Below, piece by piece: positions 1 to 8,410 of a stretch of DNA of 64,000 bases. The translations under genes and the position numbers were made by a program. The DNA is taken from contig SKTU01000006.1 in NCBI GenBank assembly GCA_007122455.1, positions 1 to 64,000 of the forward strand, in the 5' to 3' direction. Below the pieces are notes generated by a model. The model did no database searches. It was not told the origin of the DNA and worked only from the letters and a program-made list of their open reading frames with translations. Positions within the stretch are counted from its first letter, which is position 1; every line of letters starts with the position of its first letter. Source of the DNA: Haloarculaceae archaeon (GTDB taxonomy: Archaea > Halobacteriota > Halobacteria > Halobacteriales > Haloarculaceae).

Positions 1-81
1 GGACGATCGTCGCCGCTCGTGTCCGATCCGGTCGTGGATCGCAACGCGACACGAGTCGGTCGACTCCGGACGCTTCGTCGT

Positions 82-98
82 GGGGGATGCCATCCCCC
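82..98. other. Short perfect inverted repeat downstream of nadE
   Basis: GGGGGATG, one base, then CATCCCCC, lying 15-31 bases past the nadE stop. It could fold as a 7-bp GC-rich stem with a 3-base loop and may help end nadE transcription, but no T-run follows on the minus strand. Bases 1-112 otherwise show no gene. Confidence 0.4.
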
Positions 99-112
99 GT
101 TCAGTTCGACGC

Positions 113-1003
113 TCAGAACCTTGATTCGAGCTCGACGAACAGCCGCTTCGGATCGATTCGAATCCCCGGTGTCGGGACGGGCTCCCGTTTGTGGCTTGTT
201 TGGAGGAGGCTGTCGGCGTACTGTCCCACGATGCTCGGGTCGATCCCGAGCGCGTCCGCAGTTCCTTCGATTCCGAGGTCCTCGTCGACGAGCAGTGACA
301 GGAGAACGTCCGACAGTCCGTACGGCACACTCATGTCGTCCTCGCCGGTTCGTCCCGTCCAGAAACCGGCCGTCGACGGCTTCTCGAGGATCTCGCTCGG
401 CACGTCGAGGTGGCCGGCGAGCGCCCGAACCTCCGTCGTATAAAGGTCGGCGAATAGTCTGAGGTCGGCAGCCCCGTCGCCGTATTTCGTGAAATAGCCG
501 AGGAGCAGTTCCGTTCGGTTCGTGGTTCCGCAGACGAGCCGCCGTTCGCGGTTCGCCGTGTAGTAGGCGATCACCGCCCGGAGTCGGGAGACGACATTAC
601 CGACCACAGCCCGGTCGTCGTCCTCACCGAGCGTCGGTGCGATGTCGTCCTCGAACGCCCCTAACAACGGGCGAAGTTGAACGACGGTGGTTTCTACCCC
701 CAGCGCGTCGGCGACGGATCGCGCGTCCTGGGCGTCGATGCCGTCGGTGAGGTGACACGGCAACACGAGCGCAGTCACGCGGTCGGCTCCGAGCGCATCG
801 ACGCACAGCGTCGCCGCCAGCGCCGAGTCGACCCCGCCACTCATCCGGATCACCACCCCGTCGGCGTCGGCCGACGTGAGTTCCCGTTCGAGGAACGAAC
901 ACAGCTCCGTCCGAAGCGCTTCGAGCTCCTCCCGCCCGGTTCGGAGCGACGTCTCCGGTAGCCTGTCGACCCCGACGATCGCCGGGAGTTCACGATCCGT
1001 CAT
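113..1003 (-). CDS. nadE: NAD(+) synthase
   Basis: Makes NAD from nicotinic acid adenine dinucleotide, ATP and an amide nitrogen source, the last step of NAD synthesis in the cytoplasm. The 296-residue protein carries the PP-loop motif SGGVDS (about residues 54-59) for ATP binding. Further typical segments are the NRTELLLGYFTKYGDGAADL region and the KPSTAGFWTGRTGEDD region near the C-terminus. There is no N-terminal glutaminase domain, so it is the short form expected to use free ammonia (inference). ATG at 1003 is the only start that leaves a normal-length protein. It is a monocistronic minus-strand gene followed by a hairpin at 82-98. Confidence 0.93.
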   Translation of the reverse strand: MTDRELPAIVGVDRLPETSLRTGREELEALRTELCSFLERELTSADADGVVIRMSGGVDSALAATLCVDALGADRVTALVLPCHLTDGIDAQDARSVADALGVETTVVQLRPLLGAFEDDIAPTLGEDDDRAVVGNVVSRLRAVIAYYTANRERRLVCGTTNRTELLLGYFTKYGDGAADLRLFADLYTTEVRALAGHLDVPSEILEKPSTAGFWTGRTGEDDMSVPYGLSDVLLSLLVDEDLGIEGTADALGIDPSIVGQYADSLLQTSHKREPVPTPGIRIDPKRLFVELESRF

Positions 1004-1062
1004 TCGCTCCCCATCCGTTCGCCGAGTCGACGACCGCCATACTCTCCATTAAATACCATTCG

Positions 1063-1200
1063 TTAGAGATCCCGCGATCGCCCGAGATGTCTGAGTTCGC
1101 CGCCGCAGCGATCGCAACCGTCGATCGCCGTGTCGGTCCGCCCACCACATTTGAAACACTCGTACAGTTCGATCACCGACTCGTCGACCGATGGTCTCAT
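1063..1200 (-). CDS. Small zinc-ribbon protein (rubrerythrin-like domain family)
   Basis: A 45-residue protein with two CxxC pairs, YECFKCGG and CDRCGGEL, that would bind one zinc ion. It ends in the charged tail RSRDL. This layout matches the small haloarchaeal zinc-finger proteins often named rubrerythrin-like domain-containing proteins, whose exact roles are mostly unknown. It starts at ATG 1200 and stops at 1063, between nadE and the Taw2-like gene, all on the minus strand. TTTTAGGG about 45 bases upstream of the start could contribute to a promoter. No catalytic residues are visible; a role in regulation or protein contacts is only a guess. Confidence 0.78.
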   Translation of the reverse strand: MRPSVDESVIELYECFKCGGRTDTAIDGCDRCGGELRHLGRSRDL

Positions 1201-1301
1201 ACTTCCTGATTTGTGAGGGTGACCGTTGTCTTTTCCCTAAAACAGGTAATATTGTTCAATCGATATTCGGACAGCGGTGGACGATCGTTCGGTTCGCCGA
1301 C

Positions 1302-2300
1302 TCAGTCGGACAGTCGTGCGTCGACGACGCCGTGGACGACGCCCTCGCTGTGGCTCTTGACGACCCTCGATCCGAGCAGCTCGATCGGGTGGTCGGCGGC
1401 GCTCTCCAGCCGTTCGATCGGACGGTCCGGAAAGAGCGGTTCGGGCGTCGCCTCGTGGAGGTGAACCGTTCCGCCGGGCTCCAGCGCAGCGAGCCCGGCG
1501 TCGAGATATTCGTGGGCGTCGTAATACCCCATCACGACCCGGTCCGCGGCCGCCGTCACGTCGCGGCAGTCCCCCAGAACCGCGTCGATCCGGTCGGTGA
1601 CTCCGTTGCGTGCGGCGTTCTCGACGAGAAGCCGGTAGGATCGTGGATCGATCTCGACCGCGGTGACGTCGGCCCCGGCACGGGCCATCGGGAGCGCGAA
1701 ATATCCCACGCCGGCGAACATGTCGAGAACGCGCTCGCCGGGGTCGACGATCTCGCCCATCCGAACGCGCTCCGCCTTGTTCCCCGGCGAGAACATCACC
1801 TCCGCGAGGTCCAGCGCGTACTCCGTCCCGTGTTCGACGTGTACCGTCTCGGTGTCGCCGACGCCGGCGACGACCTCGACGTCCGGGTCCCGGGTCACCC
1901 CGCCGATCCCGCCGCGGGCCAGCACCGTCTCCGCCGCGCCGTGGAGTTCAAGCAGCGCGTCGCCCACCGCCCCACGCCGCTGACAGTCGCCGAACTCGAC
2001 CAGTATCACGCTTCCGAGGACGGCCCACGACCGCGGCGCCCGCTCGATTTCGGCGTCGGTGAACCCTCGGCTCTCGAGTAGATCCTCCAGCCCGCGCTCT
2101 CTGCGCGGGAGTTCGAACTCTCGGACCGCGTCGACCGGCGTCTCCGTCGGCGGCGCGTCGATCGGCAGCGCGATCCGATCGTCGTCGAACGGTGCGATCC
2201 GCCTCGAGTTGTCGTAGACGCACTCGGCCCGGAGCGCTTCGGTCGCACACTCGGTCCGCACACGTTCGACGACGGCGACGAGACCGCTAGACGTCGTCAT
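1302..2300 (-). CDS. taw2: tRNA wybutosine-synthesis protein Taw2-like (Trm5/TYW2 family)
   Basis: SAM-binding enzyme expected to transfer the aminocarboxypropyl group to 4-demethylwyosine at position 37 of tRNA-Phe. The N-terminal part is a Trm5-like fold. The Rossmann core holds DMFAGVGYFALP (near residue 195) and the acidic AVEID. The catalytic-loop position reads MGYYDAHEYL instead of the NLP motif of Trm5 methyltransferases, which favours TYW2/Taw2. An ATG at 2300 overlaps the end of the NMD3-like gene by 14 bases and is preferred over 2324, so the two genes are translationally linked and both serve the translation machinery. A Trm5-type methyltransferase is the main alternative. Confidence 0.8.
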   Translation of the reverse strand: MTTSSGLVAVVERVRTECATEALRAECVYDNSRRIAPFDDDRIALPIDAPPTETPVDAVREFELPRRERGLEDLLESRGFTDAEIERAPRSWAVLGSVILVEFGDCQRRGAVGDALLELHGAAETVLARGGIGGVTRDPDVEVVAGVGDTETVHVEHGTEYALDLAEVMFSPGNKAERVRMGEIVDPGERVLDMFAGVGYFALPMARAGADVTAVEIDPRSYRLLVENAARNGVTDRIDAVLGDCRDVTAAADRVVMGYYDAHEYLDAGLAALEPGGTVHLHEATPEPLFPDRPIERLESAADHPIELLGSRVVKSHSEGVVHGVVDARLSD

Positions 2301-3411
2301 CTGGAAGGACGTGGAGGCCGGCACGGCTCTTCAGCACCGGGACGGTTTCGGCGTCCGTATCGACGTAGTCGGGGCGCGGAACGGTCTTGGACTCGAACGT
2401 CTCGGGATCGAGCACCTGTATCGCGTGGTCGTCCTCGACCGCGACGAGTGTCGTCTCGGCGGCCTCCGAGCGGTGCCCGAGCCGCCGGGCGTCGGGGTCG
2501 ATCCCCTCTTCGAACGCCGCCTCGTAGTCGTCGCCCGATCTCAGCCGTACCCCCTTCAGGTTGCCGTGGGCACTGCGAACCAGTACGGGTCCGTCCCCGT
2601 CGTCGAGATCGATGACGTCGCCCGGCGTGTACGGCGGCAGCCGGGCGGTGAACGTGACGCGGTAGACCTCGTTTCCGTCGCTATCCTCGGTGACGAGCGT
2701 CGGCGCTTCCGAGACGCTGCCACCGAGCTCACGGACGATCCTCGTGGCGATCGAGTGGCCGATCCGGTTCGTCGAGAGCTTCATGTCGACGCCGACGTCC
2801 TGCCGGGAGATCTCCGTGATGAATGCGTCGCGGTCGCCGTCGCTCTCCTTGTCGGCGACGTAGCGCTCGGCGATCTCGATCGCGCGATCCGCCTCTTCGG
2901 TCGTCGGCGTTCGATCGGTGCCCCGGAGCTGAAGGACGCTGGCGTAGTAATCGCCGGCGATCCGACCGCACCGCTCGCAGACTTCCCGGCGGATGTACAC
3001 CGGTACGGTCACCTCCTCGGTCACCGCCGTCTCCCTGATCTTTCCCGAGAAGAGACAGTGCATCCGAATCGTGTTCTGATCGACCTGTTCGGGCTCGACG
3101 CCCCACTCGACCTCCGTCGCGTCGACGTGGATCGCGAGCGATTCGGTCGTCTCCTCGACGGCGACGTCCGTGTAGTCGCGCGCACCGATATCGACCCACC
3201 GATTGCCGCGGTGGACGCCGCCGCACCGGCTGCAGACGCGCACCTCGATTCGGTCCGGTGCGTCGACCAGTTCGAACTCCCCGAAGTAGCAGGCATCACA
3301 CAGTACCGCGTCGGGGTCCCGCGGACCGCCCGGTAACGCGGCGTCCGGCGGCCGTTCGACGGCGTCGCCGCAACGCGGACAGAACTCGCCGGAGCGGGAA
3401 CCTGAACTCAT
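2287..3411 (-). CDS. NMD3-like 60S/50S ribosome export-factor homologue
   Basis: Archaeal member of the NMD3 family; in eukaryotes NMD3 binds the large ribosomal subunit. The protein (374 residues) opens with zinc-binding pairs: CPRCGD, CDACYF, CSRCGG and later CERCGR. These are followed by the NMD3 central region (DKESDGDRDAFITEISRQDVGVDMKLSTNRIGHSIA) and beta-rich C-terminal domains. I chose ATG 3411 because the zinc domain begins there and a TATA-like CTTAAAA lies 24-30 bases upstream (3435-3440). It is followed at once by the Taw2-like gene. The archaeal role, probably in 50S subunit assembly or quality control, is inferred. Confidence 0.85.
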   Translation of the reverse strand: MSSGSRSGEFCPRCGDAVERPPDAALPGGPRDPDAVLCDACYFGEFELVDAPDRIEVRVCSRCGGVHRGNRWVDIGARDYTDVAVEETTESLAIHVDATEVEWGVEPEQVDQNTIRMHCLFSGKIRETAVTEEVTVPVYIRREVCERCGRIAGDYYASVLQLRGTDRTPTTEEADRAIEIAERYVADKESDGDRDAFITEISRQDVGVDMKLSTNRIGHSIATRIVRELGGSVSEAPTLVTEDSDGNEVYRVTFTARLPPYTPGDVIDLDDGDGPVLVRSAHGNLKGVRLRSGDDYEAAFEEGIDPDARRLGHRSEAAETTLVAVEDDHAIQVLDPETFESKTVPRPDYVDTDAETVPVLKSRAGLHVLPDDDV

Positions 3412-3434
3412 TGGCGGCTCTATCCGTCGGAGCC

Positions 3435-3440
3435 TTTTAA
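3435..3440. promoter_or_regulatory. Shared TATA-like element of the divergent NMD3-like and ggt genes
   Basis: TTTTAA in the context CCTTTTAAGC reads as a TATA box on both strands. It sits 24-29 bases before the NMD3-like ATG (3411, minus) and about 30 bases before ATG 3469 of ggt (plus), the usual spacing for leaderless haloarchaeal messages. No second box is obvious in the short gap. Confidence 0.45.
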
Positions 3441-3468
3441 GCGACGCGCTGGCGAATCCGGACGTTCT

Positions 3469-5118
3469 ATGTCGTCGCGGCTCACAGAGGTTCACATGGA
3501 AAACCGATCTGTCGACGAGTTCAGCTCGCGCCGCTCGACGGTGCGCGGAAAGAACGGGATCGTCGCGGCAAGCCAGCCGCTGGCCTCTCAGGCCGGCATT
3601 CGGGCGTTACAGGACGGCGGCAACGCCTTCGACGCGGCGGTCGCGACGGCGGCCGCGCTGAACGTCGTCGAACCGACCTCGACCGGGCTCGGCGGCGACG
3701 TGTTCATGCTGTATCGAAGCGCCGACGGCGACGTCGGCGCGATGCGAGCCTGCGGCGGTGCCCCCGAGGGTGCGACACGGGATCGCGTCGCCTCGGCGCT
3801 CGCCGACGAGCAGGAGACGACGCCCGAGGAGGCGGAGATGCCGTTGACCGGCGTCCACACGGTAACCGTTCCCGGAACCGCTCGAGGGTGGGAGGCGACC
3901 GTCGAGGAGTTCGGTCGGCTGTCGCTCGCCGAGGCGCTCGATCCTGCGATCGAGTACGCCACCGAGGGGTACCCGGTCACCGAGGTCATCGCCGACGCGT
4001 GGACGCAGGGCGAGGAGCTGTTCGAAACCGATCACGCCCGAGACGCGTATCTCGTCGACGGGGAGCGCGCTCCCGAACCCGGCGAGGTCGTCCGGCTGAC
4101 CGAACTCGGTGAGTCGATGCAGGCGATCGCCGAGGAGGGCGCCGACGTCGTCTACGAGGGGTACATCGCCGAGGCGATCGCGAACGAGGTCCAGGAGCAG
4201 GGCGGGTTCCTCACCGTCGAGGATCTCGCAGCGTTCGAGGTCGAGTATCCGGAGCCGGTTTCGACGACCTACGGCGACGCCGAGGTCTTCGAACTTCCGC
4301 CGAACAACCAGGGGTTGATCGCCCTCGAGGCGCTCAACATCGCCGAGGAACTCGGCGCCCGCGACTACGACGCGGATTCGCCGGCCCGGGTTCACTATCT
4401 CGCGGAGGCGATGAAGCTCGCCTTCCACGACGGACACCGCTACATCACCGATCCGGCCTTCGAGGAGATCCCGCCGCTGGGATCGAAGGAGTGGGCGAAA
4501 ACCCGCGCCGAGGAGGTCGGCGAGAAAGCCGGCGACGTGAGTTTCGGCGTACCGGACGCCAACGCCGAGGACGCCGACACCGTGTTGCTCTGTGTCGCCG
4601 ACGACGAGGGCAACGTCGTCTCGTACATCAACTCCCGCTTCGCCGGCTTCGGCTCGGGACTCGTCGCCGGTAACACCGGTATCGCGCTGCAGAACCGCGG
4701 CGCGTCGTTCTCGCTCGACGACGATCACCCGAACCGACTGGAGCCGAAGAAGAAGCCGTTCCACACCCTCATCCCGGGGATCGTCAAGCACGACGAGAAC
4801 GACTGGTCGGCGTTCGGCGTGATGGGCGGTTACATGCAGCCGCAGGGACACCTCCAGACGCTCGTCCACATCCTCGACGACGACCGGACGCTCCAGCAGG
4901 CGCTCGACGCCCTGCGGTGGCGATACCGGGAGAGCGGGCGGCTCGCGATCGAAGCCGGAGTATCCACGCGCGTCCAGAACGGACTCCTCCGCCGGGGCCA
5001 CGACCTCGAAGTGCTGCTCCCTGGCGAGTTCGGCGGTGCCCAGATCGTCCGCAACACCGACGGCGCGCTGTCGGGGGCGACGGAGCCGCGGAAGGACGGT
5101 ACGGTGACGACGTTCTGA
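3469..5118 (+). CDS. ggt: Gamma-glutamyltransferase
   Basis: Ntn-hydrolase that moves or hydrolyses gamma-glutamyl groups; it is made as a precursor that cuts itself before a threonine. In this 549-residue protein that residue is most likely Thr371 (DTVLLCVADDEGN). Family segments GGNAFDAAVATAAALNVVEP (N-terminal), STGLGGD and GGYMQPQGHLQ are present. No signal peptide is visible, so it is probably cytoplasmic and may act on gamma-glutamyl thiols such as gamma-glutamylcysteine, the main thiol of haloarchaea (inference). ATG 3469 fits the upstream TATA-like box; ATG 3496 is the alternative start. Confidence 0.92.
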   Translation: MSSRLTEVHMENRSVDEFSSRRSTVRGKNGIVAASQPLASQAGIRALQDGGNAFDAAVATAAALNVVEPTSTGLGGDVFMLYRSADGDVGAMRACGGAPEGATRDRVASALADEQETTPEEAEMPLTGVHTVTVPGTARGWEATVEEFGRLSLAEALDPAIEYATEGYPVTEVIADAWTQGEELFETDHARDAYLVDGERAPEPGEVVRLTELGESMQAIAEEGADVVYEGYIAEAIANEVQEQGGFLTVEDLAAFEVEYPEPVSTTYGDAEVFELPPNNQGLIALEALNIAEELGARDYDADSPARVHYLAEAMKLAFHDGHRYITDPAFEEIPPLGSKEWAKTRAEEVGEKAGDVSFGVPDANAEDADTVLLCVADDEGNVVSYINSRFAGFGSGLVAGNTGIALQNRGASFSLDDDHPNRLEPKKKPFHTLIPGIVKHDENDWSAFGVMGGYMQPQGHLQTLVHILDDDRTLQQALDALRWRYRESGRLAIEAGVSTRVQNGLLRRGHDLEVLLPGEFGGAQIVRNTDGALSGATEPRKDGTVTTF

Positions 5119-5132
5119 GACGCGTCCGCCGA

Positions 5133-6029
5133 TCACGACGAGTCGACGTCGACGACGTCGAGATCGGCATCCACCGTGAGCGTAAGCCGATCGTCGCCGC
5201 AGTCGAACGTCACGCTCGCCCGAAACGGGTCCGTGCTGCGAACGCGCTCACGGTCGGGATCGAGCGACGGGAGCGTCCAGACGAGTCGCTCCCGGACGTC
5301 CTCCCCTCGGTCCCGATAGAACCCGATGACTGTGGGATGTTGGTGAAACGCGATTCCCAACCCGGCGGTGTAGGTCGCCCCACACCGCCGACAGTCGTAC
5401 CGGGCGAGCGGGAGGTCCCGTACGTCTGCGATCTCCTCGGGAACGGCTTCGGCTGCCGCTTCTTTCGAGTCCGCCACCGTCTCGACCGTCGACTGCAGGC
5501 TCCCGTCGCAGTACGGGCAGAAGCCGGCGTCGATCCGGTGAAACGTCGCCTGCAGGTATCGGCTCGCGACTCGCGGAATCGCCTCGCGGGTGCAGTTCGA
5601 GAAGGCGCTCGGCGGGACGGCGAACTGTGCGGTGGTCGGACAGTCTCCACAGCCGACGGTGACTGTCTCGTCCTCGTAGCTGAGTGACAGCTCCCCACCA
5701 CAGGTTCGACAGGGGTGCTCCAGTCGGACCGGTTCGAGCTGCACGCCGGTGGTGTACGATCCCGCCTCGATGGCGCCGTTGATCCGTTTTCCCGCCTGCG
5801 TGAGCTCGTATCCGTCGTCGGTTTTCGTCACGAACTGATCGAGAAGCACGTCGAGGTGGTAGTTGAACCGACCGGAGTCCGGCGAGCCCACCGCCTCCCG
5901 AAGCGCGGAGAACGTCGCCGGACCGTCAGTCGTCCACAGCGCTCGGAGGATCGCGATGCGGATCTCCTCGGAGAGGGCGGCGAACACCTCCTCCGGTTCG
6001 GCCCGCTCGACGAATCGGGGATCGATCAT
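5133..6029 (-). CDS. ArsR-type winged-helix regulator with zinc-ribbon sensor region
   Basis: A 298-residue protein with an N-terminal ArsR-like winged helix (EEVFAALSEEIRIAILRALW through FNYHLDVLLDQFVTKTDDGYELTQAGKRI, about residues 10-80). Paired cysteines follow: CRTCGG, CGDC, CPYCDG and CRRCGA, enough for two zinc ribbons. The C-terminal domain has no obvious enzyme motif. This architecture is common among haloarchaeal transcription factors with DUF7351-like C-terminal parts. ATG 6029 was chosen because homologous N-termini begin directly before the helix-turn-helix. It converges with ggt, 14 bases apart. The target genes are unknown; the zinc sites suggest metal or redox sensing but may be purely structural. 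Confidence 0.8.
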   Translation of the reverse strand: MIDPRFVERAEPEEVFAALSEEIRIAILRALWTTDGPATFSALREAVGSPDSGRFNYHLDVLLDQFVTKTDDGYELTQAGKRINGAIEAGSYTTGVQLEPVRLEHPCRTCGGELSLSYEDETVTVGCGDCPTTAQFAVPPSAFSNCTREAIPRVASRYLQATFHRIDAGFCPYCDGSLQSTVETVADSKEAAAEAVPEEIADVRDLPLARYDCRRCGATYTAGLGIAFHQHPTVIGFYRDRGEDVRERLVWTLPSLDPDRERVRSTDPFRASVTFDCGDDRLTLTVDADLDVVDVDSS

Positions 6030-6061
6030 ACCGTTGACGTACGGCCGGTTACGTAAATCGC

Positions 6062-6331
6062 TCACGCCCGGCGGGAGCCGTCGATTGGCGATCGGTGCTC
6101 CATCTCCACTTCCATCGTTCGAGTGAATCGGTCCGCGAACCGTCCGTTCCGGCGGTGTAGCTCCGAACCGGCGGCGCCGACTGCCGCCGCCGCCACGAGT
6201 TCCGGCGCCGACGCGAGCGCGAAGATCGCGCCGAAGAACGCGAGGAACCCGGCGATCCCGCGACCCGTCCACGCTTCGGGGGTCGACCGACGACCCCGTC
6301 CGAACTCGAGCGGATGTGGTCTCGCTCTCAT
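6062..6331 (-). CDS. Small hypothetical membrane protein beside htpX
   Basis: An 89-residue protein, basic at the N-terminus, with one long hydrophobic stretch (GIAGFLAFFGAIFALASAPELVAAAAVGAAG) that could form one or two membrane segments, and a charged tail. I recognise no family. ATG 6331 is supported by TTATATTTATG at 6357-6367, a good minus-strand TATA box about 26-36 bases upstream. It is divergent from htpX and shares the intergenic region with it, so the two could be co-regulated. It could still be a chance reading frame because GC-rich DNA gives many of these. Confidence 0.5.
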   Translation of the reverse strand: MRARPHPLEFGRGRRSTPEAWTGRGIAGFLAFFGAIFALASAPELVAAAAVGAAGSELHRRNGRFADRFTRTMEVEMEHRSPIDGSRRA

Positions 6332-6382
6332 GTGCCGTCGAACGACGTGGATCGTCATAAATATAATCTGAACTACATTTCT

Positions 6383-6436
6383 GTAACGTCGGTTACCGAA
6401 ATTCGCTTCGGTAGCGACGACGACGGCTTTTATACG
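6383..6436 (+). promoter_or_regulatory. htpX promoter with two overlapping dyads
   Basis: A TATA box (TTTTATA, about 6428-6434) precedes the htpX ATG at 6458 by about 25-30 bases. Just upstream lie two overlapping inverted repeats: GTAAC-4 bases-GTTAC (6383-6396) and TACCGAA-6 bases-TTCGGTA (6394-6413). Their position directly before the TATA box is typical of archaeal operators, so a stress regulator may bind here. Confidence 0.55.
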
Positions 6437-6457
6437 TCCGCGAGCAAACCACCACGC

Positions 6458-7324
6458 ATGGAGTGGAAAACGGATTGGGGGCTCCGCGCACGGATGGGTC
6501 TCACCATGTTCCTGCTGTTCGCGCTCTATCTGATATTCATCGCCGTTCTGACCGCGTACTTCGGGAACCTGCTATTCGCCGCGGTCATGCTCGGCGCGTT
6601 CTCGATCGTCCAGTTCTTCTTCAGCGACAAGCTCGCGCTGCGGTCGATGGGTGCCAAGACGGTTTCGGAGGCGGAGTATCCGAAACTCCACGCGCAGGTG
6701 GCTCGGCTCTCCCAGCAGGCGGATCTCCCGAAGCCGACGGTCGCCGTCGCGGACAACCGGACGCCGAACGCCTTCGCGACCGGCCGCTCGAAGGGCAGTT
6801 CGGCGGTCTGTGTCACGACGGGACTGTTGGGAACGCTCGACGACGACGAACTGGAGGGGGTTCTCGCCCACGAGCTCGCTCACATCAAGAACCGCGACGT
6901 CGCCGTGATGACGGTCGCGTCGTTTCTCTCGACGATCGCCTTCCTCATCGTCCGGTGGGGGTGGCTTTTCGGCGGTCGCGGCCGGAACCAGGCGCCGCTG
7001 ATCGTCGCAATCGTGGTCTCGCTTCTGGTGTGGGTCGTCTCGTTTCTCCTTATCAGGGCCCTCTCGCGGTATCGCGAGTACGCCGCCGACCGGGGGGCCG
7101 CAGCGATCACCGGGAACCCGGCGGCCCTGGCGACGGCGCTGATGAAGATCTCCGGCCGAATGGATCAGATCCCGACGGAGGATCTCCGCGAGCAGGCGGA
7201 GATGAACGCGTTCTTCATCATCCCGATCTCGAAAGGGTTCATCGGTAAACTCGCCTCGACGCACCCGCCGACCGAATCGCGGATCGAGGCGCTCCGGGAG
7301 CTCCAGCGGGAGATGGAGCAGTAA
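6458..7324 (+). CDS. htpX: M48 membrane metalloprotease HtpX
   Basis: Zinc endopeptidase that degrades damaged membrane proteins. The 288-residue protein has two N-terminal membrane helices (about residues 13-57). The zinc motif HELAH follows (138-142), then a second pair of hydrophobic helices (ASFLSTIAFLIVRWGWLF and LIVAIVVSLLVWVVSFLLI). The third zinc ligand is expected in YREYAADRGAA, and the family ends with the STHPPTESRIEAL segment seen here. ATG 6458 is chosen over the longer frame from 6314 because of the TATA box about 27 bases before it. HtpX is linked to membrane stress in prokaryotes; the dyads in the promoter support regulated expression. Confidence 0.94.
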   Translation: MEWKTDWGLRARMGLTMFLLFALYLIFIAVLTAYFGNLLFAAVMLGAFSIVQFFFSDKLALRSMGAKTVSEAEYPKLHAQVARLSQQADLPKPTVAVADNRTPNAFATGRSKGSSAVCVTTGLLGTLDDDELEGVLAHELAHIKNRDVAVMTVASFLSTIAFLIVRWGWLFGGRGRNQAPLIVAIVVSLLVWVVSFLLIRALSRYREYAADRGAAAITGNPAALATALMKISGRMDQIPTEDLREQAEMNAFFIIPISKGFIGKLASTHPPTESRIEALRELQREMEQ

Positions 7325-7431
7325 TAGTTGTTGGCAATGCGATTTCCGTTGTTCGAGCCAGAACGCTGGCGTTGTAGCGTCCGCTGATGCAGAGCCGTAT
7401 GGGCATACTATGGGTTGAACAGGCGCAAAGT

Positions 7432-7449
7432 CCACGAGTTCAGTCGTGG
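7432..7449. repeat. Hairpin typical of an IS200/IS605-type terminus
   Basis: CCACGA-gttcag-TCGTGG forms a 6-bp stem with a 6-base loop. Subterminal hairpins of this sort are recognised by TnpA of IS200/IS605 elements. It lies 3' of htpX beside a decayed tnpB end, but no intact tnpA is present. Confidence 0.35.
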
Positions 7450-7583
7450 GATACGCGCCGTCAGTTTGATTGTTTTGTGATGTTTTGCCACGATGACGAG
7501 CGCGACACGACGGCCTGCGTTCAGCGGCGATAACATGTCGATGCAGTCGTCGTCCCGTCGCAGTGTGTCCGTTGGACCGATAG

Positions 7584-7712
7584 GCAGGCGACGGGTTGAA
7601 TCCAACGCCTGCGGAGATTGGGACCGCTGTCGGAACGTCGAATGCAGTCGACTGTTCCTGCAAGTCCCGTCGTGGAAGCAGGAAACCTACGACGTTACTC
7701 GTGGGTAGTTCA
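7584..7712 (+). pseudogene. Remnant of the 3' end of an IS1341-type tnpB
   Basis: The plus strand encodes LNPTPAEIGTAVGT followed by a decayed tail. The DNA ends in GTCGTGGAAGCAGGAAACC and then GTGGGTAGTTCAC, the pattern found at the 3' ends of many haloarchaeal orfB (IS1341/TnpB) genes. The frame is closed upstream by TAG at 7581, and the RuvC-like and zinc-finger parts of TnpB are missing. This is therefore a dead fragment. The rest of 7325-7836 contains no gene I can support. Confidence 0.5.
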
Positions 7713-8186
7713 CCAACTACTGTAGCGTGTCATAGAACGGTTCGAGGGGATTCATTTCAATCTCTCATGAGCAGATCGTTCGCTATTAATACAAGATGCG
7801 TATCGATCAGGTTCCGATACCGGATCGTGGTCGTACTCAGGCAGTTGCAGTCCGTTCACCGAGTCCTCCACGGGTGGTCAGCAGAGCGACAACGACCGCG
7901 ACCACGACGCTCACGCCGATATGAACGGGGAAGGTGAATACGTCATCGGCATACGGCACCTTGACGTATCGTGTCCCCGCGATTGCGACGACCGCGACGC
8001 CGAACATCGCGTAGGCGACGAGAGCCGAAGCGGCGATTCCGGAGAGCCGGTCAGCGTACACGCTGACAATCCCGCCTGCCTGCAATCCCGTGATGATGCC
8101 GACGAAGACGCCGATGATACCGATTGCAGGGGCCTCCCCAGCTCCCAGTAGTTCGATTGTCGCGGCACCAGCCAACAAGAACGTAG

Positions 8187-8194
8187 TAACGGAG
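8187..8194. repeat. Target-site duplication, left copy
   Basis: TAACGGAG directly before the left end of the MITE-like element; the identical copy is at 8411-8418. Removing the element and one copy restores the open reading frame of the host gene. Confidence 0.85.
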
Positions 8195-8410
8195 GGCTCT
8201 GTAGTTTCGCTATACCGCGCCGCAATTGGAACAAAATGGGCTCGAACCAATCAACAAACACTCACATCGGTGAATCGGCCACAGTCTATCGATCTGATCA
8301 AGTTGACGATCAAAGGGAGGTGTAAGAGCGATTAAAATCATATCGTAATCAGTGAGAATAGCATGCGCATTTTACCCAAATCGACTGCCGTCTAGTGAAA
8401 CTACAGAGCC
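8195..8410. mobile_element. 216-bp MITE-like element with 18-bp terminal repeats
   Basis: The left end GGCTCTGTAGTTTCGCTA and the inverted right end GGCTCTGTAGTTTCACTA match at 17 of 18 positions. The element is bounded on both sides by TAACGGAG (8187-8194 and 8411-8418), a perfect 8-bp target duplication. No transposase is encoded, so it is a non-autonomous element, mobilised by an unseen insertion sequence with the same ends. An 8-bp duplication would suit the ISH1 group of the IS5 family, but that link is inferred. The perfect duplication suggests a recent insertion. Confidence 0.85.

Noticed and set aside
1191-2081. Long plus-strand reading frame opposite the Taw2-like gene
   Set aside because: It is the mirror frame of a clear minus-strand gene, rich in Arg/Val/Asp from GC-rich antisense codons, with no recognisable motif.
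2100-2125. GAGTTCGAACTCTC resembling a tRNA T-arm
   Set aside because: It lies inside the Taw2-like coding region and there is no acceptor stem or anticodon arm around it.
7408-7605. 65-residue minus-strand frame after htpX
   Set aside because: It lies inside the IS200/IS605-like remnant and includes the hairpin; no motif or promoter supports it.
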